64,000 bases of DNA from an uncultured Oscillospiraceae bacterium (lineage in GTDB: Bacteria; Bacillota; Clostridia; Oscillospirales; Oscillospiraceae). This document shows, piece by piece, positions 15,043 through 25,368 of this stretch; positions within the stretch are counted from its first letter, which is position 1, and each line of letters opens with the position of its first letter. The notes below the pieces were generated by a model that ran no database searches, was not told the DNA's origin, and saw only the letters and a list, made by a program, of their open reading frames with translations. The stretch spans positions 14,470-78,469 of the forward strand of contig CAKTQE010000006.1 in the NCBI GenBank assembly GCA_934593275.1. Direction: 5' to 3'. Position numbers and translations under genes: made by a program.

Positions 15043-16872
15043 TTATTCACCGGCGCGCTTTTTCATCAGATTCCGCATTCTCAGTGCATGATCCAGCTCC
15101 CGCTTGCGGATGCGCAGACTCTTGGGGGTGCATTCCAGCAGTTCGTCGTCTGCCAGGAACTCAATGCACTGCTCCAAAGACAGCACTCTGGGGCTGGTAA
15201 GCCGCAGAGCCTCGTCAGAACCGGCGGCACGCATATTGGTCAGCTGCTTCTTTTTGCAGACGTTGACGGTCATATCCTCGTTGCGGCTGCAAATGCCAAC
15301 CACCATACCGGCATACACCGGTGTGCCGGCACCGATGAACAGGGTACCCCGTTCCTGGGCGTTATACAGGCCGTAGGAGCAGGCTTCGCCGGTCTCAAAG
15401 GCAATGAGAGAGCCAACCTGGCGGCGTTCGATCTCGCCTTTCATGGGGGCGTAGGAATCCAGGACGGAAGACATAATGCCCTCACCCCGGGTATCCGTCA
15501 GGAACTCGTTCCGGTAGCCAAAGAGACCACGGGAGGGAACCAGGAACTCCAAACGGTAACGGTTGCCCACAGGGGTCATGCCCAGCAGGTCGCCTTTCCG
15601 CTTGCCCATTTTCTCGATAACGGCACCCATGCTCTCCTCGGGAACATCGGCCACCATCCGCTCAATGGGTTCGCAGAGCTTGCCATCGATTTCCTTGGTC
15701 AGCACACGGGGGGTGGAGACGGAGAACTCATAGCCCTCCCGACGCATGGTTTCCATGAGAATGGACAGGTGCATTTCGCCACGGCCAGCCACATTGAAAG
15801 CATCGGTACCCTGCTCGGTCACATGGAGGGACACGTCTTTCAGCAGTTCCTTTTCCAGCCGGTCCCGCAGGTTCCGGGAGGTGATGAACTTGCCCTCTTT
15901 ACCGGCAAAGGGAGAATCGTTGACGGCAAAGGTCATTTCAATGGTGGGGTCGGAGATCTTCACAAAGGGCAGAGGCTCCACCACCGCCGGGTCACAGAGG
16001 GTACGGCCAATGGTGATGTCTGCCATGCCGGACAGAGCCACGATCTCACCGGCCTTGGCCTCCTGCACCGGTACCTTGGACAGACCGTCATAGGTATAAA
16101 GGGCTACCACCTTGCCCTTGACCTTATGCTCCGGGTCGTGGTAGTCACAGATGGCTACTTCCTGGTTGACCTTGATGGTACCCCGCTCCACACGGCCCAC
16201 GGCAATACGGCCCACGTACTCATTGTAGTCAATGGAGGAGACCAGCATTTGCAGAGGGCCGTTCTCGTCACCCTGGGGGGGATCGATATACTGGATAATG
16301 GTCTCAAACAGGGGCTTGAGATCGGTACCCATTTCATCGGGGCTGTAGGAAGCGGTACCCTGACGGCCGGAGCAGAAAATGGTGGGGGAATTGAACTGCT
16401 CATCGGTGGCATCCAGTTCCAGCAGCAGCTCCAGCACCTCGTCCATGACCTCATGGACCCGGGCGTCGGGCTTGTCCACCTTGTTTACCGCTACAATGAC
16501 CTTGTGGCCCAGCTCCAGGGCTTTCTGCAGCACAAACCGGGTCTGGGGCATGGGGCCTTCGGCGGCGTCAACCAGCAGGATAACGCCGTTGACCATTTTC
16601 AGAATACGCTCCACTTCGCCGCCAAAGTCGGCGTGGCCCGGAGTATCTACAATGTTGATTTTGAAATCTTTATAGTGTACGGATGTGTTTTTGGCCAGGA
16701 TGGTAATGCCCCGCTCCCGCTCCAAATCGCCGGAGTCCATGACCCGGTCCACAGTGGCCTGGTTTTCCCGATAAATACCGCCCTGCTTCAGCATTTCGTC
16801 AACCAGGGTCGTCTTGCCGTGGTCAACGTGGGCGATAATGGCAATATTTCTGATTTTTTCCTGAGATGCCAT
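15043..16872 (-). CDS. typA: Ribosome-associated GTPase TypA/BipA
   Basis: 609 residues, starting MASQEKIRNI at ATG 16872 behind AAGGAGC. The G domain shows AHVDHGKTTL (P-loop), DTPGHADFGG and NKVDKPDA. The EF-G-like domains III and V and the BipA-specific C-terminal domain (NMRAAGSDEALRLTSPR) follow. It binds the ribosomal A-site region and assists 50S assembly, mostly at low temperature or under stress. It is a single-gene unit with its own promoter and terminator. Confidence 0.96.
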   Translation of the reverse strand: MASQEKIRNIAIIAHVDHGKTTLVDEMLKQGGIYRENQATVDRVMDSGDLERERGITILAKNTSVHYKDFKINIVDTPGHADFGGEVERILKMVNGVILLVDAAEGPMPQTRFVLQKALELGHKVIVAVNKVDKPDARVHEVMDEVLELLLELDATDEQFNSPTIFCSGRQGTASYSPDEMGTDLKPLFETIIQYIDPPQGDENGPLQMLVSSIDYNEYVGRIAVGRVERGTIKVNQEVAICDYHDPEHKVKGKVVALYTYDGLSKVPVQEAKAGEIVALSGMADITIGRTLCDPAVVEPLPFVKISDPTIEMTFAVNDSPFAGKEGKFITSRNLRDRLEKELLKDVSLHVTEQGTDAFNVAGRGEMHLSILMETMRREGYEFSVSTPRVLTKEIDGKLCEPIERMVADVPEESMGAVIEKMGKRKGDLLGMTPVGNRYRLEFLVPSRGLFGYRNEFLTDTRGEGIMSSVLDSYAPMKGEIERRQVGSLIAFETGEACSYGLYNAQERGTLFIGAGTPVYAGMVVGICSRNEDMTVNVCKKKQLTNMRAAGSDEALRLTSPRVLSLEQCIEFLADDELLECTPKSLRIRKRELDHALRMRNLMKKRAGE

Positions 16873-16918
16873 AAAAAAGCTCCTTCGATAGATATAATGT
16901 ACCAACTCTCAACACAGA

Positions 16919-16947
16919 AATATACCACAGGTCTCCGTAAAAGGCAA
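16919..16947 (-). promoter_or_regulatory. Promoter of typA
   Basis: Minus strand TTGCCT (16947-16942), 17 bases, TATATT (16924-16919). Confidence 0.65.
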
Positions 16948-17024
16948 TCATTTTCTGAGATTTACCTATACAAAAGTTGGGGAATTCCGGTGTTTCCTTT
17001 CGTGCATATTACCCGGAAGCGCAA

Positions 17025-17056
17025 AAAAATGCCTGCCACAAATGTGACAGGCATGA
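17025..17056 (-). terminator. Terminator of the S10-spc-alpha supercluster
   Basis: Minus strand ATGCCTG-TCACA and TGTGG-CAGGCAT make a strong stem followed by TTTTTTT, 12 bases after the rplQ stop. Confidence 0.85.
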
Positions 17057-17067
17057 TTTTACGTGAA

Positions 17068-17409
17068 TTACACCAGCTCGATCACAGCCATCTCGGCTGC
17101 GTCGCCCCGACGGGGGCCGGTGCGGGTCACTCTGGTGTAGCCGCCGTTGCGCTCAGCGTACTTGGGAGCGATCTCCTTGAACAGCTTGTGGGCAACGTCT
17201 TCCTTGGTGATGAAAGACAGAGCCTTCCGGTAAGCGGCCAGGTCGCCCTTCTTACCCAGGGTGATCATCTTCTCAACCACGGGCTGCACTTCCTTCGCAC
17301 GGTAGAAAGTGGTTTCCATTTTGCCGTTCTCCAGCAGATCGGTTACCTGCTGACGCAGCAGGGCCTTTCTCTGTGCGCTGGTCTTGCCCAGCTTACGAGT
17401 GCCAAACAT
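17068..17409 (-). CDS. rplQ: 50S ribosomal protein L17
   Basis: 113 residues; the opening [20 protein letters not shown] and the ending [19 protein letters not shown] are characteristic. L17 sits near the polypeptide exit tunnel. It is the last gene of the cluster, 24 bases after rpoA and just before the terminator. Confidence 0.97.
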   Translation of the reverse strand: MFGTRKLGKTSAQRKALLRQQVTDLLENGKMETTFYRAKEVQPVVEKMITLGKKGDLAAYRKALSFITKEDVAHKLFKEIAPKYAERNGGYTRVTRTGPRRGDAAEMAVIELV

Positions 17410-17433
17410 GTGCGTTTCCTCCTCTTTAAGCGA

Positions 17434-18393
17434 TTAGTTGTTGCTGCCAGATTCTTCGCTGGCCAGGGACAAGCCCATCATTTCCAGCTTTTTCTGTACT
17501 TCGTCCAGGGACTTCTTGCCCATGTTCCGGACCCGCATCATGTCTTCACCGGTCTTGTCGATCAGGTCGGCAACGGTGTTGATGTTGGCCCGCTTCAGGC
17601 AGTTGAAGCTACGGACAGACAGATCCAGCTCGTCGATGGTCATGGAGAGCTTTGCATCCGGATGGTCAGCCACCTTTTCAACAACCGTAGAACTGCTGGT
17701 GACAGCATCGGACAGGTTGGTGAACACGGTCAGATGATCGCTCAGGATCTTTGCACCCAAAGACACGGCGTCCTTGGCGGAAATCGTAGAATCTGTCCAG
17801 ACCTCAAGGGTCAGTTTATCGAAATCGGTTCTGTCACCGACACGAGTAGGCTCCACGGCATAATTCACCTTGGTAACAGGGGAATAGATGGAGTCGATGG
17901 GAATCACACCAATCACGGTCTGCGGCGTCTTGTTCCGGTCAGAGGAAACATAGCCGCGTCCCTGAGAAAGGGTGATCTCCATGTTGAAAGTGGCATCCTC
18001 ACCCAAAGTGCAGATGTGCAGCTCGGGATTCAGGATCTCAACGTCCGCGTCAGCCTTAATATCGCCGGCGGTAACCTCGCAGGGACCCACAGCATCGATA
18101 TGCACGGTTTTGACACCGGGAGTATGAAGCTTGGGAATGAGCCGCTTCACATTCAGCACGATTTCCGTTACATCCTCGGTCACACCGGGAATGGTGGAAA
18201 ACTCATGCTGGACCCCCTGGATCTTCACAGAGGTGGCAGCGTAACCGGGCAGGCTGGACAGAAGGATCCGTCTCAGAGAATTGCCCAAGGTCATTCCGTA
18301 GCCGCGCTCCAGAGGCTCCACAACATACTTGCCGTAGGAAGGGTCCTCCGCGGAATCAAAACAGCTGATACGGGGCTTTTCAATTTCTACCAT
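17434..18393 (-). CDS. rpoA: RNA polymerase alpha subunit
   Basis: 319 residues. The N-terminal domain (about 1-230) forms the assembly dimer, with [20 protein letters not shown] near residue 25. The C-terminal domain (about 245-310) has the helix-hairpin-helix [20 protein letters not shown] ending [12 protein letters not shown], which contacts UP elements and activators. Placement between rpsD and rplQ is standard. The overall length is normal. Confidence 0.98.
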   Translation of the reverse strand: MVEIEKPRISCFDSAEDPSYGKYVVEPLERGYGMTLGNSLRRILLSSLPGYAATSVKIQGVQHEFSTIPGVTEDVTEIVLNVKRLIPKLHTPGVKTVHIDAVGPCEVTAGDIKADADVEILNPELHICTLGEDATFNMEITLSQGRGYVSSDRNKTPQTVIGVIPIDSIYSPVTKVNYAVEPTRVGDRTDFDKLTLEVWTDSTISAKDAVSLGAKILSDHLTVFTNLSDAVTSSSTVVEKVADHPDAKLSMTIDELDLSVRSFNCLKRANINTVADLIDKTGEDMMRVRNMGKKSLDEVQKKLEMMGLSLASEESGSNN

Positions 18394-18468
18394 GAATCAA
18401 AACCCTCCTTAGATAGGTGGGGAGTCTCCTCCCCACGGAATACTTGCATACGAACAGGGGGCAGATTA

Positions 18469-19065
18469 TTACTTGGAGTACAACTCGACGATGAGGTGTA
18501 CAGCGATATCGAAGTCAATATCGTCCTTGGTGGGCATAGCAATAACCTTACCCTGGAGGGTGTTCTTATCACGGTCCAGCCACTTGGGAGCAGCAACAAA
18601 AGCATCGTCTTCCTTCAGCTTCTTGAAGAAGGCGTTGGAAGCACTCTTTTCGCAGACAGCAATGACATCGCCGGGCTTTACCATGTAGCTGGGGATGTCC
18701 ACACGACCGCCGTTGACGGTGAAGTGGCCATGGTTCACCAACTGACGGGCCTGACGGCGGGTGTTGGCGAAGCCCAGACGGTAAACAACGTTGTCCAGTC
18801 GACGCTCAACCAGGGTCAGCAGGTTTTCACCGGTGTTGCCCTCGGCACGAGCGGCCTTGTCATAGTAGTTCCGGAACTGCTTTTCCTGGATACCATACAC
18901 AAATTTGACCTTCTGCTTCTCGGTCAGCTGAGTGGCGTACTCAGACTTCTTCGCTCTTCTCTGGCCGCCGGGGTTCTTGTTGGAAGTCTTGGAATAACCC
19001 ATCGCGGCAGGAGAAACGCCCAGCGTTCTGCAACGCTTCAGCACGGGCTGCATATTCTTAGCCAT
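18469..19065 (-). CDS. rpsD: 30S ribosomal protein S4
   Basis: 198 residues. The S4 RNA-binding domain is visible as [20 protein letters not shown], then [19 protein letters not shown]4 nucleates assembly of the 30S body and, in other bacteria, represses its own operon. The N-terminus has only one Cys, so this is the zinc-free (C-) form. A 75-base gap separates it from rpoA, longer than other gaps in the cluster. Confidence 0.97.
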   Translation of the reverse strand: MAKNMQPVLKRCRTLGVSPAAMGYSKTSNKNPGGQRRAKKSEYATQLTEKQKVKFVYGIQEKQFRNYYDKAARAEGNTGENLLTLVERRLDNVVYRLGFANTRRQARQLVNHGHFTVNGGRVDIPSYMVKPGDVIAVCEKSASNAFFKKLKEDDAFVAAPKWLDRDKNTLQGKVIAMPTKDDIDFDIAVHLIVELYSK

Positions 19066-19091
19066 TTCGCAAAATTCCTCCTATACCTAAA

Positions 19092-19490
19092 TCAGACTCT
19101 ACGTCTCTTGGGGGGACGGCAGCCATTGTGGGGAATGGGGGTGACGTCCTTGATCATAACAACTTCCAGGCCGGCAGTCTGCAGGGCGCGGATCGCAGCC
19201 TCACGTCCCTGGCCGGGGCCCTTCACATAAACCTCAACGGTCTTCAGGCCATACTCCATAGCAGCCTTGGCAGCGGTCTCAGCCGCGGTCTGGGCAGCAT
19301 AGGGAGTAGACTTACGGGAGCCACGGAAGCCCAGTCCGCCGGAGGAAGCCCAGGTCAGAGCATTGCCTTCCAGGTCGGTGATGGTAACCATGGTGTTGTT
19401 GAAGGAGGAGCGGATATGTGCCGCACCCTTCTCGACGACTTTGCGCTCGCGACGGCGCTTAACAACCTTCTTAGTAGCTTTGGTAGCCAT
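19092..19490 (-). CDS. rpsK: 30S ribosomal protein S11
   Basis: 132 residues; [20 protein letters not shown] and [20 protein letters not shown], ending [12 protein letters not shown], are diagnostic. S11 lines the platform of the 30S subunit near the E site. Gene order rpsM-rpsK-rpsD-rpoA is standard. Confidence 0.98.
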   Translation of the reverse strand: MATKATKKVVKRRRERKVVEKGAAHIRSSFNNTMVTITDLEGNALTWASSGGLGFRGSRKSTPYAAQTAAETAAKAAMEYGLKTVEVYVKGPGQGREAAIRALQTAGLEVVMIKDVTPIPHNGCRPPKRRRV

Positions 19491-19504
19491 TTACATATCC
19501 CTCC

Positions 19505-19873
19505 TTACTTCTTCTTGTTCGCAATGGTCTTCTTGGGACCCTTGCGGGTACGGGCGTTGGTCTTGGTGCGCTGGCCGTGAACAGGCAGGCCACGGCGATG
19601 ACGCAGACCACGGTAGCAGCCGATTTCGCTGAGGCGCTTGATGTTCATAGCGGTCTCACGGCGCAGGTCGCCCTCGATGATATAATGATGCTCAATGGCT
19701 TCACGAAGCTGCGCTTCCTGATCCTCGGTCAGGTCCTTCACACGGGTGTCGGGGTTAATACCGGTCTTTTCCAGTACCTCGGCGGCCCGGGCGGGTCCAA
19801 TGCCGTAGATATAGGTCAGGGCAACTTCGATCCGCTTGTCGCGGGGAAGATCAATACCAGAAATACGTGCCAT
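19505..19873 (-). CDS. rpsM: 30S ribosomal protein S13
   Basis: 122 residues; the start [20 protein letters not shown] and the end [19 protein letters not shown] are diagnostic. S13 sits in the 30S head and bridges to the 50S subunit. The basic tail reaches toward the P-site tRNA. Confidence 0.98.
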   Translation of the reverse strand: MARISGIDLPRDKRIEVALTYIYGIGPARAAEVLEKTGINPDTRVKDLTEDQEAQLREAIEHHYIIEGDLRRETAMNIKRLSEIGCYRGLRHRRGLPVHGQRTKTNARTRKGPKKTIANKKK

Positions 19874-19892
19874 ATTCTTTCAGCACCTCCTA

Positions 19893-20006
19893 TTAGCCTT
19901 GTCTCTGCTTATGCTTGGGGTTTTCGCAAATTACCATAACGCGACCCTTGCGCTTGATGATCTTACACTTTTCGCACATGGGTTTAACGGACGGTCTTAC
20001 CTTCAT
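19893..20006 (-). CDS. rpmJ: 50S ribosomal protein L36
   Basis: 37 residues, too short for most ORF lists: [20 protein letters not shown] then [17 protein letters not shown]. Cys11, Cys14, Cys27 and His32 make the zinc ribbon of the zinc-binding (C+) form. It lies between infA and rpsM, its usual place, with the ATG at 20006 behind AGGTTAAACAG. Confidence 0.97.
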   Translation of the reverse strand: MKVRPSVKPMCEKCKIIKRKGRVMVICENPKHKQRQG

Positions 20007-20043
20007 ACTGTTTAACCTCCATATGAGAATGGTTCTCTTTAGT

Positions 20044-20262
20044 TTACTTACTTCTCCAGGTGATCCGACCCTGTGTCAGATCATAAGGAGACATTTGAAC
20101 GGTTACCTTGTCACCGGGCAAGATCTTAATGAAATTCATTCGGAGCCTGCCGGAAATGTGTGCCAGAATGGTGTGTCCATTGCCAATGTCCACTTTGAAC
20201 ATTGCGTTCGGCAGTGCATCGGTTACGATGCCCTCAAGTTCGATTACGTCGTCCTTAGCCAA
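20044..20262 (-). CDS. infA: Translation initiation factor IF-1
   Basis: 72 residues forming one OB fold: [20 protein letters not shown] and the end [13 protein letters not shown] are canonical. IF-1 blocks the A site during initiation. It starts 4 bases after the KOW protein stop, suggesting translational coupling. Confidence 0.98.
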   Translation of the reverse strand: MAKDDVIELEGIVTDALPNAMFKVDIGNGHTILAHISGRLRMNFIKILPGDKVTVQMSPYDLTQGRITWRSK

Positions 20263-20266
20263 GTCA

Positions 20267-20569
20267 TTAACCTCCTAGGTCGTTTGCTTGCATGTCCCGG
20301 CTCAGGGAAGCCAGGTCTCTTCGTAATTCGCCGTTGAGCACTTTGTCGCCGGAGCGTAGCTTCTCAGCAACTCTGGTCTCAGATCGAAGTACCTTTTCTA
20401 CGTGTTTGCGTTTTTTCCGCTTGGGCTTTTCCACAGGTCTGTTCTTCCCGTTGACCAGAGTCACAAATTGGTCGTCGGTGTCAGCGACATAGAACAGTAC
20501 GCCCTGATCTCTGCCCGCCGTGGAGAGGACCACATCCGCAACGGAAATCGTGGTTTTCTCTGGGTCCAT
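20267..20569 (-). CDS. KOW-domain RNA-binding protein of the spc operon
   Basis: 100 residues, starting [20 protein letters not shown] at ATG 20569; AAGGA lies 8 bases upstream inside the end of map, and a TTG two codons earlier is less likely. The first 60 residues make a KOW/L14e-like SH3 barrel, followed by a Lys/Arg-rich patch (KPKRKKRKH). In many Clostridia a protein of this type is found between map and infA. It is presumably an RNA-binding partner of the ribosome, but its function is not established. Confidence 0.75.
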   Translation of the reverse strand: MDPEKTTISVADVVLSTAGRDQGVLFYVADTDDQFVTLVNGKNRPVEKPKRKKRKHVEKVLRSETRVAEKLRSGDKVLNGELRRDLASLSRDMQANDLGG

Positions 20570-20571
20570 AG

Positions 20572-21327
20572 TCAAAGTCCTTCGGTGACGGTGAGTATTT
20601 CCGGCTCGCCGTCGGTGATGAGTACAGTATTTTCATAGTGGGCAGCCAGCTTGCCATCGGCGGTCACCGTGGTCCACTTGTCCTTCAGGACGTTCACCTC
20701 ATAGGTGCCTTGGCACACCATGGGTTCCACGGCAATGACCATTCCGGGAAGCAGTCTGGGCCCCCGGCCGGGATTTCCAAAATTGGGAACCTCCGGCTCC
20801 TCATGCAGCTGTCGTCCTACGCCGTGACCCACGAAAGAACGAACAACTGAAAAACCGTTAGACTCCACGTACGTCTGTACGGCATGGGAGATATCCTGCA
20901 CACGATTTCCCTTTTTGGCGTAAGCAATGCCCTCAAAGAAGGACTGCTTCGTCACATCGATCAATCGCTGTGCCTCGGTGCTGATGGCACCACAGGCAAA
21001 GGTTGCTGCGCAATCTCCATGAAATCCCTCGTAAAATGCCCCCACGTCAACGGAAACGATGTCTCCCTCTTTCAGGATGTATCCGCCGGGAATCCCGTGG
21101 ATCACCACTTCGTTGACAGAGATGCAGGCACTCGCGGGGAAGCCGTAAAGGTGCAGGAACGAGGGCTTCGCTCCCTGACTGACAATAAAGTCGTGAACGG
21201 CTCGGTCAATTGCCTTGGTCGATACGCCGGGTTTCACCAGCTGGCCAGCTAAGGCCCGGGCACCGGCCGTGATCCGACCGGCAGCCCGCATCGCCTGAAT
21301 TTCACGTTCATTTTTGATCGTGATCAT
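20572..21327 (-). CDS. map: Methionine aminopeptidase, type I
   Basis: 251 residues. Metal ligands sit in VSVDVGAFYEGFHGDCAATF (Asp, Asp), GHGVGRQLHEEP (His) and MVIAVEPMV (Glu) plus a C-terminal Glu. It removes the initiator Met from nascent proteins after deformylation by Def (40328-40801). Its start overlaps adk by 4 bases (ATGA). Confidence 0.97.
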   Translation of the reverse strand: MITIKNEREIQAMRAAGRITAGARALAGQLVKPGVSTKAIDRAVHDFIVSQGAKPSFLHLYGFPASACISVNEVVIHGIPGGYILKEGDIVSVDVGAFYEGFHGDCAATFACGAISTEAQRLIDVTKQSFFEGIAYAKKGNRVQDISHAVQTYVESNGFSVVRSFVGHGVGRQLHEEPEVPNFGNPGRGPRLLPGMVIAVEPMVCQGTYEVNVLKDKWTTVTADGKLAAHYENTVLITDGEPEILTVTEGL

Positions 21328-21962
21328 GCCTTTGCCCCAATGGTCTTCAGAATTTCCTCGTTAGCACCCTCAATGGACTGGTTGCCGTTGACGATGTGCA
21401 GCCGACCCAGCTTTGCATAGTAGTCTTTCAGCACTTCCGTGGAAGCGTGATAAACCTCCAGCCGCTTGAGTACGGTTTCGGGAGCATCATCCTTGCGGAT
21501 GATCAGCTCGCCGCCGCAGCTGTCGCAGACACCCTCCTGCTTGGGGGGCTTGGCGACTACATGATAGCTGGCACCGCACTTGGAGCAGACCCGACGGCCG
21601 CCCATGCGCTGCGCGATATCATTGTCGTCCACCTCGATGGAAACCACATGGTCGATACGAACGCCCTTGGCTTCCAGGGTCTCTGCCTGGGCCAGCGTGC
21701 GAGGCACGCCGTCCAGGATAAAGCCGTTGGCACAGTCGGGCTGGGCCACACGCTCCGCAACGATGCCGAGAATCAGCTCGTCAGGAACCAGGCCGCCTTC
21801 GTCCATGTATTTCTTTGCTTCCTTACCCAGGTCAGTGCCATTGGCAATGGCCTCACGAAGCATGTTCCCGGTAGAAATGGCGGGGATGGAGAGCTTTTTT
21901 ACAAGCAGCTCCGCTTGGGTCCCCTTTCCGGCGCCGGGCGCGCCCAGTAGAATGAGATTCAT
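21324..21962 (-). CDS. adk: Adenylate kinase
   Basis: 212 residues, starting MNLILLGAPGAGKGTQAELL at ATG 21962 behind AGGAGGT. The P-loop is GAPGAGKGT and the LID domain carries a four-Cys zinc site (CSKC and CDSC, about residues 126-153), as in Gram-positive long-form enzymes. It interconverts ATP + AMP and 2 ADP. It lies between secY and map as usual. Confidence 0.97.
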   Translation of the reverse strand: MNLILLGAPGAGKGTQAELLVKKLSIPAISTGNMLREAIANGTDLGKEAKKYMDEGGLVPDELILGIVAERVAQPDCANGFILDGVPRTLAQAETLEAKGVRIDHVVSIEVDDNDIAQRMGGRRVCSKCGASYHVVAKPPKQEGVCDSCGGELIIRKDDAPETVLKRLEVYHASTEVLKDYYAKLGRLHIVNGNQSIEGANEEILKTIGAKA

Positions 21963-21979
21963 CCTGCCATACCTCCTCA

Positions 21980-23254
21980 TTAATCCAGGAAGCCTTTGTA
22001 ATGCCGCATGAGCATCTGAGCCTCCAACGCCTTCACGGTCTCCAGGGCAACGCCCACGACGATGATGACGGAGGTGCCGCCGATGGCCAGGTTCCGGACA
22101 CCATTCATCAGGTTACCGGCCACGATGGGCAGCAGGGCTACGATGCCGAGGTACACAGCACCAAAGACAACGATCTTGTTAATGACCTTCTGGATGAAGT
22201 CGGCGGTAGGTCTGCCGGGACGGAAGCCCGGGATGAATCCACCGTTCTTCTTCAGGTTGTTGGCGATCTCCACGGGATCGTACTGGATGGTGGAGTAGAA
22301 CCAGCTGAAGAAGAAAATCATCAGGAAGTAGATCACCGCATAGGTCCAGCTGGTGGAACTCCATACATGCTCATACCACCAGCCGGAGGTGTGACCGGTA
22401 AAGGCACAGATCGTGGCAGGCAGAGAGCAGATGGACTGGGCAAAGATGATGGGCATCACACCGGACATGCTCACCTTGATGGGCAGGTTGGTGTTCTGGC
22501 CGCCGTAGACCTTCCGGCCCACGACCCGCTTTGCATACTGGATGGGGATCCGGCGTTCGGCATCGTTGATGAAGATGATGAACAGGATCAGAGCGATCAT
22601 GCCCACCAGCACCACGATGGTCTGCCACCAGGCCATGGAGAACAGGGTTCCCACCATGCCGGGGATGCCGGAGATGATGTTGGCAAACAGGATCATGGAG
22701 ATGCCGTTGCCAATACCGAACTCGGTGATCTGCTCACCCAGCCACATGACGAAAGCAGAGCCAGCGGTGAAGGTCAGAACGATGACCATGGCCGGCAGGA
22801 AGCCCTGCTGGGTGACGATGGGGAAGCCGGAAGCGGTGTAGTTGACGAGCATCTGGTAGTAAGCCCAGCCCATCAGCAGACCCAGACCAACGGTGGTATA
22901 CCGGGTGATCCGAGCGATCTTCTTCTGGCCCTCCTCACCCTCTTCCTTTGCCATCCGCTCCAGGGCGGGAATGGCAATGGTGAGCAGCTGGATGATGATG
23001 GATGCGTTGATGTAGGGCTGAATGCTCAACGCGAAGATGGTGGCTCGGCTGAAAGCGGAGCCGGACATGGCGTTGTACAGGCCCAGAATCGTGGAAGACA
23101 GAACACTGTCAAAGTAGTTGGTAAGTGTAGCAGTGTCGATATACGGGACGGGAATCACGTTACCGGCCCGGTAGATCAGCAGAATGAACAGTGTGAAGAT
23201 GATCTTCTTGCGAAGTTCCGGGATCTTCCATGCATTCTTAAGCGTCTCTAACAC
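21980..23254 (-). CDS. secY: Preprotein translocase subunit SecY
   Basis: 424 residues with ten predicted membrane helices; FTLFILLIYRAGNVIPVPYI at the start and QYAKRVVGRKVYGGQNTNLP in the large cytoplasmic loop are SecY hallmarks, as is NLKKNGGFIPGFRPGRPT. SecY is the channel for Sec export and membrane insertion. It directly follows rplO with no gap. Confidence 0.98.
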   Translation of the reverse strand: MLETLKNAWKIPELRKKIIFTLFILLIYRAGNVIPVPYIDTATLTNYFDSVLSSTILGLYNAMSGSAFSRATIFALSIQPYINASIIIQLLTIAIPALERMAKEEGEEGQKKIARITRYTTVGLGLLMGWAYYQMLVNYTASGFPIVTQQGFLPAMVIVLTFTAGSAFVMWLGEQITEFGIGNGISMILFANIISGIPGMVGTLFSMAWWQTIVVLVGMIALILFIIFINDAERRIPIQYAKRVVGRKVYGGQNTNLPIKVSMSGVMPIIFAQSICSLPATICAFTGHTSGWWYEHVWSSTSWTYAVIYFLMIFFFSWFYSTIQYDPVEIANNLKKNGGFIPGFRPGRPTADFIQKVINKIVVFGAVYLGIVALLPIVAGNLMNGVRNLAIGGTSVIIVVGVALETVKALEAQMLMRHYKGFLD

Positions 23255-23695
23255 TTACACCACCTCGGCCTTTCCGCCCGCCTGCTCGATCTTTTCCTTA
23301 GCAGACTCAGAGAAAGCCGAAGCCTTAACGGTAAGCTTCTTGGTCAGTTCGCCGCCGGCCAGAACCTTCAGGCCATAGGGGCACTCACCCAGGATACCGG
23401 CAGCCTGCAGGGCAGCCACATCCACAACGGCACCGTCTTCAAAACCGTTCATCAGGCCCACATTGACGGAGGTCAGGGGCTTGGCGAAGATGTTATTAAA
23501 GCCGCGCTTGGGGATACGGCGGGACAGAGGCATCTGGCCGCCTTCAAAACCGATACGGACTTTGCCGCCGGAACGGGCCTTCTGGCCCTTGTGACCACGA
23601 CCACCGGTCTTACCGTTGCCGGAAGCGATGCCGCGGCCCTTGCGCTTGCCCACAAAAGTGGAACCTGCGACAGGAGAGAGTTCATGGAGCTTCAT
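23255..23695 (-). CDS. rplO: 50S ribosomal protein L15
   Basis: 146 residues; [20 protein letters not shown] and [19 protein letters not shown] are canonical, and a Gly/Arg-rich N-terminal extension threads through 23S rRNA. It precedes secY directly, a conserved junction. Confidence 0.98.
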   Translation of the reverse strand: MKLHELSPVAGSTFVGKRKGRGIASGNGKTGGRGHKGQKARSGGKVRIGFEGGQMPLSRRIPKRGFNNIFAKPLTSVNVGLMNGFEDGAVVDVAALQAAGILGECPYGLKVLAGGELTKKLTVKASAFSESAKEKIEQAGGKAEVV

Positions 23696-23709
23696 ATCTG
23701 TTCTCCTCC

Positions 23710-23892
23710 TTATTCAACTTCGGTAACCTGCAGCAGGTAGCCGATCTTGGCGATCTTGCCGCGGGTCTGGGTGTTGTCCGGCTGGATGGTGGTCTGGCCG
23801 ATCTTGCGAAGGCCCAGGCTCTCAGCGGTAGCGATGTGCTTTTCCAGACGGCCATTCAGGCTCTTAACAAGCGTAATTTTCAGGTTTGCCAT
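23710..23892 (-). CDS. rpmD: 50S ribosomal protein L30
   Basis: 60 residues: [20 protein letters not shown], then a [20 protein letters not shown] patch. It sits between rpsE and rplO as in other Firmicutes and contacts 5S-adjacent regions of the large subunit. Confidence 0.97.
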   Translation of the reverse strand: MANLKITLVKSLNGRLEKHIATAESLGLRKIGQTTIQPDNTQTRGKIAKIGYLLQVTEVE

Positions 23893-23906
23893 GTTAATTG
23901 CCCTCC

Positions 23907-24416
23907 TTAACCAACGATTTCTTCCACGCTCTTGCCACGGATCGCAGCAACCTGCTCAGGAGAACGCAGACTCATCAGGCCAGCCATCGTCGCCTTGACC
24001 ACGTTCTGAGGGTTGTTGGAGCGCAGGCACTTTGCGCAGATATTCTTGATGCCGACAGCCTCCATAACGGCACGGACAGCGCCGCCGGCGATAACGCCGG
24101 TGCCCTCGGGGGCGGGCTTCAGCAGGACGGTACCGGCACCGAAGATGCCGATCACATCGTGGGGGATGGTGTTGCCAGCCAGAGAAACCTTGACCATGTT
24201 CTTCTTGGCATCGGCGATGCCCTTGAGAATAGCCTCGGAAACTTCGGCGGCCTTGCCCAGGCCGTAGCCCACGGTACCCTTGCCGTCACCGACAACCACC
24301 AGAGCGGAGAACTTCATGACACGGCCGCCCTTAACGGTCTTGCTGACACGGTTCAGGTAAACGACCTTCTCAATGAGCTCAGGAGCTTCATTGTTCGGAG
24401 TCTTATTGTAAGCCAT
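23907..24416 (-). CDS. rpsE: 30S ribosomal protein S5
   Basis: 169 residues. The double-stranded RNA-binding N-terminal domain has [20 protein letters not shown], and the S5 C-terminal domain has [21 protein letters not shown]5 affects decoding fidelity; spectinomycin resistance maps to the first loop in other species, and here it reads VSKTVKGG. Confidence 0.98.
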   Translation of the reverse strand: MAYNKTPNNEAPELIEKVVYLNRVSKTVKGGRVMKFSALVVVGDGKGTVGYGLGKAAEVSEAILKGIADAKKNMVKVSLAGNTIPHDVIGIFGAGTVLLKPAPEGTGVIAGGAVRAVMEAVGIKNICAKCLRSNNPQNVVKATMAGLMSLRSPEQVAAIRGKSVEEIVG

Positions 24417-24434
24417 TTGATTTCCTCCTCTTCC

Positions 24435-24794
24435 TTAGAACTCGAGACCGCCCTCGCGAGCACCCTCAGCCAGAGCAGCAACACGGCCATGGAAAATATA
24501 GCCGCCGCGGTCGAAAACGACCTCGCTGATGCCCTTTGCCTTGGCACGCTCTGCCAGGACAGCGCCCACCTTCTTGGCACCTTCGCAGTTGCCGGTGAGA
24601 CCCTCAAATTCCTTCTCCAGCGTATTGGCGGAAGCCAGAGTAACGCCGTTCACGTCGTCGATGATCTGGGCGTAGATGTTCGCGTTGGAACGGAACACGT
24701 TCAGACGGGGACGCTCGGGAGTGCCGGAGATTTTGCCACGAACACGGACATGCCGCTTCAGGCGCATTGCATTCTTATCAATTTTGCTGACCAT
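24435..24794 (-). CDS. rplR: 50S ribosomal protein L18
   Basis: 119 residues; [20 protein letters not shown] and the end [20 protein letters not shown] are canonical. L18 binds 5S rRNA with L5 (rplE, four genes upstream). Confidence 0.97.
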   Translation of the reverse strand: MVSKIDKNAMRLKRHVRVRGKISGTPERPRLNVFRSNANIYAQIIDDVNGVTLASANTLEKEFEGLTGNCEGAKKVGAVLAERAKAKGISEVVFDRGGYIFHGRVAALAEGAREGGLEF

Positions 24795-24809
24795 TTCGGC
24801 ACACCTCCA

Positions 24810-25355
24810 TTACTTCTTACCACCGGTCTTACCAACCTTGCGGCGGATGACTTCGGTGGAATACTTGATACCCTTGCCCTTGTAGGGTTCGGGGGGACGC
24901 TTGCTGCGGACTTCGGCAGCGAACTGGCCGACGACCTGCTTGTCAATGCCCTTGATGATGATCTTGTTGGGGGTGGGAACTTCGATGGTGATACCGGGAA
25001 TCTCGTCCACAAAAACTTCGTGGGAGAAGCCCAGACGCATGACCAGCTGAGTGCCCTTCTTCTCGCAGCGGAAACCAACGCCGTTGACTTCCAGCTCCTT
25101 GCTGAAGCCCTTCTCAACACCCTCGACCATGTTGTGCAGCAGGGTCCGGGTCAGGCCATGGAGGCTCTTGTGCAGATGCTCTTCATCAGGACGGTTTACA
25201 GTCAGCTCATTGCCCTCGACCTTCAGGATCATGTCGGGATGGAAGGTGTAGCTCAGAGTGCCCTTGGGGCCCTTCACGGTAACGGCATTGCCCTCGGCGA
25301 TGTCAACCGTGACGTTTGCCGGAATGATAACCGGCTTTCTACCAATTCTAGACAT
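24810..25355 (-). CDS. rplF: 50S ribosomal protein L6
   Basis: 181 residues, starting [20 protein letters not shown] at ATG 25355; the upstream frame extension lacks support. Two repeated L6 folds are present. The C-terminal signature is [12 protein letters not shown]6 lies at the base of the L7/L12 stalk near the factor-binding site. Confidence 0.97.
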   Translation of the reverse strand: MSRIGRKPVIIPANVTVDIAEGNAVTVKGPKGTLSYTFHPDMILKVEGNELTVNRPDEEHLHKSLHGLTRTLLHNMVEGVEKGFSKELEVNGVGFRCEKKGTQLVMRLGFSHEVFVDEIPGITIEVPTPNKIIIKGIDKQVVGQFAAEVRSKRPPEPYKGKGIKYSTEVIRRKVGKTGGKK

Positions 25356-25368
25356 TTCTGAATCCTCC

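Noticed and set aside
14854-19230. 1458-codon frame on the plus strand
   Set aside because: It runs antisense through typA, rplQ, rpoA and rpsD, which are all certain.
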